Shown: one piece after another, positions 7,587 through 12,840 of the stretch
Layout: each line of letters opens with the position of its first letter
Position numbering within the stretch: the stretch's first letter is position 1
Notes under the pieces: model-generated
Told to the model about the DNA's origin: nothing
Database searches by the model: none
What the model saw: only the letters and a program-made list of their open reading frames with translations
Translations under genes and position numbers: made by a program
From: Candidatus Sulfotelmatobacter sp.
GTDB taxonomy: Bacteria > Acidobacteriota > Terriglobia > Terriglobales > SbA1
NCBI GenBank assembly: GCA_030151135.1
Contig: JASLEQ010000048.1
Location: forward strand, 1 to 12,840
DNA length: 12,840 nucleotides
Direction of reading: 5' to 3'

Positions 7587-8738
7587 ATGCAGAGATACTT
7601 CATCTCGGCCTTGATCGGTTCAGTTTTTCTCGCCACCTTGGCGTATCAGTCGTTTGCAGCCCATTTTATTGACGGGCAGTCAGACTTCCGGTCGTTTTAT
7701 GCCGCCTGATACATTATTCGTACCGGCCACTCTTACCGGTTGTACGACTACGATTTTCAGCATGACATTCAGGAAAATACCGTAGGCGGAAACTTAATCC
7801 TTCCATTTCTTCATCCGCCGCACGAGGCTCTGCTCTTCGTGCCGTTTTCTTGCTTATCCTACCGGAAGGCATACGTACTTTTCGCGATCCTGAATCTGGG
7901 TTTATTAGCCCTTATCTACCGATTGCTCCGACCGACTATCCGATCGAACCTTCGGGAGTGGCTACCCTTTGCGATATTCGCGACATTTCTTCCCGTTGCT
8001 GCCACGATTCTGGAAGGTCAGGACTCCATCATCTTTCTGGTATTTTTGGCTCTTTCGACTCTTTACCTCGACCGGAATGATCTGGTGGCCGGGGGGCTGG
8101 TCGGTCTTTGTTTATTCAGGTTTGAATTGGCTTTGCCGATCGCCTTGTTGTTTCTGATCTGGAGGAGGTGGAGATTTGTTCTGGGTTTTGCCGTCACCGG
8201 CCTTGCTTCAGGTTTGGCGTCGTTGGCGACTGTTGGCTGGAATGGGATCCGTCAATATGCCCAGACCTTAATCGCCATAAGCCTTCATCTCTCTTCGCAT
8301 AGGGAGATGGTCAAACTCGGAGTCTATCCCGTCGGCATGGCGAATGTTCGTGGCTTGGCATATGGTCTGTTCAGCAATGTTTCTCCGATATCGCTTTTAG
8401 TGATCACAGCCCTGTTGTCGTTAGCGGTGATCGCGCTCGCCGCAAAGTCACCGCATCGAACCCTGGCTACGGCAGTAACCGCGGCGATCTTGGTCAGTTA
8501 CCACTCCATGAACCATGACCTCGTCGTTCTTTTAATTCCAATCTTTCAAGCTCTGAATTCCAATGAGCGCGCCGTCCGTGTTTGTGGAGTCCTGATCTTG
8601 GCAGCGCCGTTCATCTTCATTCTGGCGTTACCTTATCAATATCTCACCAGCGTTCCGATTCTTGCGCTGCTGGTCCTTTGGTCCGCTCCACACTCGAGCG
8701 CTCCAAGAGAGGAAGTCTCTCAAGCATCCCCAGTATGA
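7587..8738 (+). pseudogene. GT87-like (DUF2029) membrane glycosyltransferase with an in-frame TGA
   Basis: Read from the ATG at 7587 this frame encodes 383 positions, a normal length for GT87/DUF2029 proteins, but codon 41 (7707-7709) is TGA. The frame before and after matches the family: a first membrane helix (3-20), the luminal motif QSDFRSFYAA-stop-YIIRTGHSYRLYD, then HPPHEALLFVPF, LEGQDSIIF and about nine further hydrophobic segments. Family members move a sugar from a polyprenyl-phosphate donor outside the inner membrane; Asp33 in SDF is the likely catalytic acid/base. The stop replaces what is normally Gly in the F-Y-x-A-G motif, and GGA to TGA is one change. Starting after the stop (for example TTG at 7740) would lose the first helix and Asp33, so a working product is unlikely. 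The rest is intact, so the lesion is recent or a sequencing error. The ATG at 7587 has no clear ribosome site. Confidence 0.8.
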
Positions 8739-8873
8739 CTTGGCCTCGCGTCCGCAATGAGTCGGTGTACTTTTCGCCTCCGATAGCTACTGCCGCCGGT
8801 ATAGCGGATAGATATATTCGATCACCCGCCTGGGGTTCATTTCGTCCCCCATTACAGCGCGGTCAATAACAGG

Positions 8874-10175
8874 TTAATGTCGGCGGGCCGCCGCGCAGGC
8901 CGTGTATACCAACACCATCGTGATCGGTGGCGCGACTAGAACGAGAACTCGAAGTATGGTTCGAATAGCTGCCAACGACATCCCAGTCGTCAATGAAATG
9001 ATGTCGTCGCCTGCGGCGCAGAAAAGCACCAGCAGGAACACAAAAACGCCACAGCCGAGAGCCGTGTTGAAAGGCTGCTGATGAGGCAGCCGCAGAACAT
9101 TGTGGTCTTTGCTATCGAGAGAGAAAAGTTGTTCGAGAAACGGATATGCATAGAGAAGAACAAAGAGCATGAGCGGCATCAGCACCGCGGGAAAGAAAAC
9201 TTCCGGAACCAGATAGCGTCCGACGTGGAGATTGACGCCCGGGAATAGCCGCATCGCGCCTTCTACCCAGCCAAGGTACCAGTCCGGTTGAGCGCCCGGC
9301 AGCGCCGCAATCGGATCGAATGGCCCATACATCCAAACGGGATCGATCTGCGCCAGTCCGCCGAGAATTGCAATGAAGCCAAACAGCAGGAAGAACAACC
9401 CAAGCGATTTGAGGGCGTAAGCGGGCCACAGGCGAGAACCGACGATTGTTCTGTCGGTGCGACGCGGTCCCGGGTAATTAGTGTGCAACTGTCTCCATAT
9501 TATGGCTACGTGCAGCAGCATGAGACCGGCAAGAATGGCGGGCACTAAGAAGATATGCAAGCTGTAGAACCGCGGCAGCGTGATGGCCGCAGGCACTGTG
9601 CTACCCAGGAAGAGAAAAGCCAGCCACTGCCCGATCACAGGTACGGAAAGCAGAATGGAATATGCGATACGCAACCCCGCTCCGGAGAGAAGATCGCCTG
9701 CGATGGAATAGCCCAGATAACCGTTGACCAGCGCGAAAATCAAAAGTGTCAAACCGATGATCCAATTGATTTCTCGAGGGCGTCGATAGGCAGCCGTGAA
9801 AAAAATCCGCGCGAGGTGCACGACGATGGCAGCAACGAAAATCAGTGCCGCCCAGTGATGCATCTGGCGTATCAACAAGCCTGCGCGCACGTCGAAGCTG
9901 ATGTGAACCACCGATTGGAAATCTGCCCCTGCCTTCACTCCACTGAGCGGATGATACGAGCCATGGTAGGGCAACAACTCCGACCCCGACGTATAAAACA
10001 TCGCAAGAAACGTACCGGTGATAACGAGAATAACGAAAGAGTAGAGCGCGATCTCTCCCAACATGAATGACCAGTGATCGGGGAAAACGTGATTGAGCGC
10101 TCTGCGGAAAAATCCCGCAAGCCGCAACCGGCGGTCCAGCGAATCTGCAACTCTCCATGCCAGCCAATCGATCAT
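8874..10175 (-). CDS. qcrB: Cytochrome b subunit of menaquinol-cytochrome c reductase
   Basis: The 433-residue membrane protein is a full-length cytochrome b with about eight or nine hydrophobic helices. Likely haem ligands are His106 and His120 in helix B (RQMHHWAALIF...VVHLAR) and His207 and His222 in helix D (FYSLHIF...LLHVAI); the 15-residue gap in helix D is the b6f/Gram-positive type. The quinol-oxidation motif is PDWY (297-300), a variant usual in menaquinol-using complexes, in place of PEWY. Unlike b6 plus subunit IV, the N- and C-terminal halves are fused. It forms the core of the complex with the Rieske and diheme cytochrome c proteins encoded just upstream. The ATG at 10175 overlaps the Rieske stop as ATGA and has GGGAG five bases upstream; an in-frame TTG at 10187 lies within that site and is rejected. 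It is the last gene of the operon, convergent with the glycosyltransferase pseudogene. Confidence 0.92.
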   Translation of the reverse strand: MIDWLAWRVADSLDRRLRLAGFFRRALNHVFPDHWSFMLGEIALYSFVILVITGTFLAMFYTSGSELLPYHGSYHPLSGVKAGADFQSVVHISFDVRAGLLIRQMHHWAALIFVAAIVVHLARIFFTAAYRRPREINWIIGLTLLIFALVNGYLGYSIAGDLLSGAGLRIAYSILLSVPVIGQWLAFLFLGSTVPAAITLPRFYSLHIFLVPAILAGLMLLHVAIIWRQLHTNYPGPRRTDRTIVGSRLWPAYALKSLGLFFLLFGFIAILGGLAQIDPVWMYGPFDPIAALPGAQPDWYLGWVEGAMRLFPGVNLHVGRYLVPEVFFPAVLMPLMLFVLLYAYPFLEQLFSLDSKDHNVLRLPHQQPFNTALGCGVFVFLLVLFCAAGDDIISLTTGMSLAAIRTILRVLVLVAPPITMVLVYTACAAARRH

Positions 10176-11266
10176 GGCATCTCCCAAAAACCCGGGCCTG
10201 GAGGTTCGGTGAAACCGCCTCCCGCGCGCAAAGTCCCGTCAGCATCGGCATAGAGAGGCAACTGAGGCAATGGCCGCGCTGCTGGACCTCCAGTCGGTTG
10301 GGCAGCTTTGAGCACATCGAAAGTCGATTGATGACAAGGACACATCAATTGGCAGGTTGTGGCCTCGAACATTCCCACCGAACACCCCGCATGCGTACAC
10401 ACACGCGAGTACGCGAGATAGCCCATGGGCGCCCAACTGCCGCGTTCCTTCGGCAGTTGCAAATCCTCGGGACGCACGCGGACTAATACCGTTTGAGCTT
10501 TTTCGTCGCCGATGCTACCCTCGGGAAAAACAATCATGACGTTTCCGGGCTGCAGCGCATTGATCGTTACAACACCGTTGTCAGGAGTTCTTAGAGCGTC
10601 GCCGCGTTTCCAAACCGTGCTGAAGAGGGAAGGACCGGGCGGCCGTCCCAAAGAGCGGATAATGGAAACGATCATGGCGGCGACCATCCCGGTTGCCGTA
10701 AGAGCGATCCATTTCAGAAGCCCCCGACGGTGAAAATCGGGTTCGGCATAAAATTCTTTTTCCGCGGCAATACGGTCTTCGACACTCGAGTGGTGCTCTT
10801 CCCGCGGTTCAGTCGCTTCCTTTGCCGGCATAAGCCGGTGCGCATAGAGCACCAGTGCGACGCCCAATGCACCGAAGCAGACTGCGAGAGTAACGCCCAA
10901 CAGCAGATTTTCAGCATTTGTCCAGTAGACGAACAAAAATCCGATGCCCGCCAATACCGCGATGAGAAATGATGTTAAGACCAGAGTTGATCCGCCTCGC
11001 TCATGACTTTGCACATCGCCGCGTGGATCGAGTTTTCGATCGTTCGCGCGTTCGGACGCTTCGGGAACTGGCAGAGTTGCGGCTGAGGACTCATCAATCA
11101 AACTTCGTTTGCCGAAGAAGGTCGCAACGACGGTATCAGTTAAGGCCTTGAGGGTTTCCCATGCCAAAAGTAAACCAACGATGGCGCGGTTTCTGGTTTG
11201 AGCGTCGCCGTTCCTTTGACGATCTCGCTTCTGTTTGTCGAGGTCCGGATCGCGCTGTGCGCTCAT
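10172..11266 (-). CDS. qcrA: Rieske iron-sulfur subunit of menaquinol-cytochrome c reductase
   Basis: This 364-residue protein carries a C-terminal Rieske domain: CTHAGC at 290-295 and CPCHQS at 309-314, so Cys290, His292, Cys309 and His312 bind the 2Fe-2S cluster and Cys295 and Cys311 should form the disulfide. Hydrophobic helices lie at about 94-115, 121-145 and 183-203; Arg180-Arg181 precede the third, as in twin-arginine-exported Rieske proteins. Three helices and a long hydrophilic N-terminus (rich in Arg, Asp, Lys and Gln over the first 27 residues) match the actinobacterial QcrA layout; most Rieske proteins have one helix and fewer than 200 residues. It passes electrons from quinol to cytochrome c. 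The ATG at 11266 overlaps the cytochrome c stop as ATGA and has GGGGG six bases upstream; a longer reading to 11326 overlaps the upstream gene without support. Confidence 0.92.
   Translation of the reverse strand: MSAQRDPDLDKQKRDRQRNGDAQTRNRAIVGLLLAWETLKALTDTVVATFFGKRSLIDESSAATLPVPEASERANDRKLDPRGDVQSHERGGSTLVLTSFLIAVLAGIGFLFVYWTNAENLLLGVTLAVCFGALGVALVLYAHRLMPAKEATEPREEHHSSVEDRIAAEKEFYAEPDFHRRGLLKWIALTATGMVAAMIVSIIRSLGRPPGPSLFSTVWKRGDALRTPDNGVVTINALQPGNVMIVFPEGSIGDEKAQTVLVRVRPEDLQLPKERGSWAPMGYLAYSRVCTHAGCSVGMFEATTCQLMCPCHQSTFDVLKAAQPTGGPAARPLPQLPLYADADGTLRAGGGFTEPPGPGFWEMP
10181..10185 (-). promoter_or_regulatory. Ribosome binding site deciding the cytochrome b start
   Basis: The minus strand reads GGGAG, five bases, then ATG at 10175. 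It lies within the last codons of the Rieske gene and overlaps the alternative TTG at 10187, which it rules out. Confidence 0.6.
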
Positions 11267-12051
11267 CCTCTTCCCCCTTTCTCGATCCATGCCGTGCTCA
11301 AAACGATGATGAAGACGACGACCCATGCGACGAACCCCTCAGCTACCGGTCCGTACCACCCCAGGGAATTGCCGCCGGGACTCGGCGGATGCTCGACAAA
11401 CTGAACGTAGTCCACAATGGAGGCCATTTGCTGATCGCTCAGCACGGATGTTGGAAAAGCCGGCATGGGTCCGGGCCCGGAACGAATTGCGCCAGCGATC
11501 ATGGCGGGAGATTTACCTGCGAGCGAGGGGGCGTTGATTCCCGTAAAAACGAGAGCGCCACCGGTCGCGGCTGTCTGGTGACAAGGTGCGCAGTATTCAC
11601 GGAAGAGAACTCCACCTTGACTCAGGTTGCCGCCGGTTATTGGAATCACAGCTAGCTCGTGTGTAACGTAATCAGCGACAGCGCGCATTTCCTCTACCGA
11701 TAGGACATAGGCGAAGCTGGGCATGTGACTCGGGCCCACTTCCATGGCAGTCATGGCCAGACCGCTATCGTGCTCGGCTTGTAGCGAGGGGCCGGCGAAT
11801 GTGATCACTGCATTCACGCCCTCGCCTCGCGGTCCATGGCAGCTCGCACAACGCTGCGAAAAGATTTTTTCGCCGCTCGGAGGCGAGACGCTTTGTGTGT
11901 CTTGGGAAAATGCAAATGGGATAGCAATGACAGTCAAGACGGCGGCGCGAAAAACCGAAGAGATGAACATCGAGCGTAGTCCGCAGCGGTAAGAGCTGAG
12001 AAAGACTCCTCGCGGAGATCCGATCTGTTTCTTCTGCCCTGCCGGGTTCAT
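11263..12051 (-). CDS. qcrC: Diheme membrane-anchored cytochrome c of menaquinol-cytochrome c reductase
   Basis: The protein has two c-type haem sites, CASCH at 68-72 and CAPCH at 154-158, with probable Met ligands Met110 (SHMPSF) and Met196 (GPMPAF). An N-terminal export signal covers about 28-50 (FISSVFRAAVLTVIAIPFAFSQ), and one C-terminal helix at about 237-255 anchors it, leaving the haems outside the membrane. Two haem domains plus a C-terminal anchor match actinobacterial QcrC, which links the bc core directly to the oxidase. It is the first gene of the operon, followed by the Rieske gene with a 4-base ATGA overlap. The ATG at 12051 gives 262 residues with a long basic N-region; an in-frame ATG at 11970 (235 residues) would place the signal peptide right at the start. 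Neither has a strong ribosome site, so the start is uncertain. Confidence 0.88.
   Translation of the reverse strand: MNPAGQKKQIGSPRGVFLSSYRCGLRSMFISSVFRAAVLTVIAIPFAFSQDTQSVSPPSGEKIFSQRCASCHGPRGEGVNAVITFAGPSLQAEHDSGLAMTAMEVGPSHMPSFAYVLSVEEMRAVADYVTHELAVIPITGGNLSQGGVLFREYCAPCHQTAATGGALVFTGINAPSLAGKSPAMIAGAIRSGPGPMPAFPTSVLSDQQMASIVDYVQFVEHPPSPGGNSLGWYGPVAEGFVAWVVVFIIVLSTAWIEKGGRG
11273..11277 (-). promoter_or_regulatory. Ribosome binding site deciding the Rieske start
   Basis: The minus strand reads AAAGGGGG, six bases, then ATG at 11266. It lies at the end of the cytochrome c gene and supports the short reading of the Rieske protein. Confidence 0.55.
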
Positions 12052-12141
12052 GCCTGCGCAAACCGCCGCGTTACGCCGACTCGAGCGCCAGCAATATCAA
12101 AGTCTTCGTACAGAATTACTCTGCTGCTGAGAGGAAATTCA

Positions 12142-12157
12142 CAGACGCGCACGTCTG
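12142..12157. promoter_or_regulatory. Dyad CAGACG-N4-CGTCTG, possible operator or hairpin
   Basis: Perfect six-base inverted arms surround CGCA. It lies 91 bases upstream of the cytochrome c start at 12051 and 109 bases before the -35 of the oxidase promoter candidate, a position suited to a regulator of the minus-strand operon. The binding protein is unknown, and a leader hairpin is equally possible. Confidence 0.35.
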
Positions 12158-12265
12158 CCAATATCCCCTCTGAAATCAGGATGGTTAGTTGAAAGTGGAG
12201 CAATCCATAGTTGCCGCCCCTACCATTCGGAAGGCACAGCTCCGGCTTGCTATAGCAACTCTGAC

Positions 12266-12294
12266 TTGAACGCGCCGCGGCAACTCCCTACATT
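12266..12294 (+). promoter_or_regulatory. Candidate promoter for the oxidase subunit I gene
   Basis: TTGAAC (12266-12271) and TACATT (12289-12294) are spaced by 17 bases, each matching four of six consensus positions. A second option is TTGCAC (12298-12303) with GATACA 17 bases on. Consensus matching only. Confidence 0.35.
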
Positions 12295-12369
12295 CTGTTG
12301 CACATCTATAGAGCCGCATCGATACACAGTGAAGCGGATCATCCGGATCACCGGTTCAACTTTTCTCCT

Positions 12370-12373
12370 GGAG
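12370..12373 (+). promoter_or_regulatory. Ribosome binding site for the GTG start of the oxidase gene
   Basis: GGAG is followed by five bases and then GTG at 12379. No in-frame ATG lies near the conserved N-terminus, so this site fixes the start. Confidence 0.6.
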
Positions 12374-12378
12374 CTTCA

Positions 12379-12840
12379 GTGAGCACGGCGGTTCAGCAAC
12401 GCCTTCTTGATCTTTGGGAGTCTCCGAAAACTCTCTACGGCGCCCTCGCCACGGTCGACCACAAGACGATCGGCAAGCGCTACATCATTACTGCAATGGC
12501 CTTCCTGATTATCGGAGGGATCGAAGCTCTATTGATTCGCCTGCAACTGGCGCGTCCGCAGCAGAACCTGATGGGTCCGGAAATGTACGACCAGATGTTC
12601 ACGATGCACGGGATCACGATGATCTTCTGGTATGCGCAGCCGGTTTTGTCGGGGCTGGCAGTTTTCATCGTCCCGCTGATGATCGGAGCCCGGGACATGG
12701 CGTTCCCTCGCTTCAATGCCTTTACTTATTGGGCGTACCTGTTTTCAGGAATCCTTTTGTACGCCAGTCCTTTCATCGGACAATCACCGAACGGCGGCTG
12801 GTTTGCCTACGTTCCTTATACCAACCTGAAGTACTCGCCA
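12379..12840 (+). CDS. ctaD: Cytochrome c oxidase subunit I (partial, runs off the window)
   Basis: The 154 codons present encode the N-terminal part of a haem-copper oxidase subunit I. The stretch ATVDHKTIGKRYI (24-36) is the typical entry to helix I; FTMHGITMIF (74-83) in helix II carries His77, the likely low-spin haem ligand; LSGLAVFIVPLMIGARDMAFPR (90-111) opens helix III; and NGGWFAYVP follows at 138-146. The haem-copper centre ligands and any fused subunit III lie beyond the window. This subunit reduces oxygen with electrons from cytochrome c and pumps protons across the inner membrane. The start is GTG at 12379, supported by GGAG five bases upstream. Its placement divergent from the cytochrome bc operon suggests joint work in one respiratory chain. 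The family is certain; the subtype (aa3 or caa3) cannot be settled from this part. Confidence 0.93.
   Translation, partial: MSTAVQQRLLDLWESPKTLYGALATVDHKTIGKRYIITAMAFLIIGGIEALLIRLQLARPQQNLMGPEMYDQMFTMHGITMIFWYAQPVLSGLAVFIVPLMIGARDMAFPRFNAFTYWAYLFSGILLYASPFIGQSPNGGWFAYVPYTNLKYSP

Larger units (their letters stand above)
12052..12378. other. Divergent control region between the cytochrome bc operon and the oxidase gene
   Basis: These 327 bases hold no convincing coding frame. They contain a 16-base dyad (12142-12157), a candidate plus-strand promoter (12266-12294), and the ribosome site for the oxidase gene. No clear minus-strand promoter for the cytochrome operon was found, though one must be expected here. 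The arrangement allows both respiratory units to be controlled together. Confidence 0.6.

Noticed and set aside
7707..7740. TGA followed after 12 bases by a small hairpin (ACCGG/CCGGT, nine-base loop), reminiscent of a bacterial selenocysteine insertion element.
   Set aside because: The residue expected at this site in the family is Gly, not Cys or Sec; the loop does not begin with G; and the arms arise from a simple TACCGG repeat. A nonsense mutation or sequence error is simpler.
9555..10070. 171-codon open frame on the plus strand opposite cytochrome b.
   Set aside because: Its composition (rich in Arg, Gln, Glu and His) is what an antisense reading of a hydrophobic membrane protein gives; the minus-strand gene is certain.
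11267..11326. Longer Rieske protein starting at 11326.
   Set aside because: It would overlap the cytochrome c gene by over 60 bases; ATG 11266 has an ATGA overlap and a GGGGG ribosome site.
11161..11655. 164-codon open frame on the plus strand across the cytochrome c and Rieske genes.
   Set aside because: It is antisense to two certain genes and shows no domain or start signal.

Overview
The window most resembles a chromosomal segment of a member of the Acidobacteriota. This is inferred from the large Oar-like TonB-dependent receptor with an N-terminal carboxypeptidase-regulatory-like domain and an LPLNGRN plug motif, the BlaI/M56 pair, and the GT87-type membrane glycosyltransferase, a combination typical of that phylum. 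No rRNA, tRNA, CRISPR array, transposase or other mobile element was seen.

Layout. Positions 1-103 hold no callable gene (open frames run off the left edge and cannot be judged). Positions 104-3143 (minus strand) form a tight three-gene operon: BlaI-type repressor, M56 membrane metallopeptidase, TPR-sulfotransferase. Positions 3144-3479 are a divergent control region with a perfect 9-6-9 dyad resembling a BlaI/MecI operator. Positions 3480-6527 (plus) encode the TonB-dependent receptor. Positions 6528-6695 are a convergent spacer with two inverted-repeat structures. Positions 6696-7322 (minus) encode a small exported protein of unknown function. After a divergent spacer, positions 7587-8738 (plus) hold a GT87-like glycosyltransferase gene broken by one in-frame TGA at codon 41. 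Positions 8874-12051 (minus) form an operon for a menaquinol-cytochrome c reductase of actinobacterial layout (diheme cytochrome c, Rieske protein, cytochrome b) with two ATGA overlaps. Positions 12052-12378 are a control region, and from 12379 (plus) a GTG-started cytochrome c oxidase subunit I gene runs off the right edge.

How the genes work together. The right-hand block is aerobic respiration: quinol is oxidised by the cytochrome b/Rieske core, electrons pass to a membrane-anchored diheme cytochrome c and then to the divergently encoded haem-copper oxidase. The left-hand block looks like a signal-responsive unit in which the M56 protease could inactivate the BlaI repressor and release the operon, and possibly the divergent receptor gene. 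The middle (orphan exported protein, disrupted glycosyltransferase) has no clear functional link to either side.

Several starts were decided from Shine-Dalgarno sites and stop/start overlaps: TTG for the M56 gene, ATG at 10175 for cytochrome b, ATG at 11266 for the Rieske gene, and GTG at 12379 for the oxidase.
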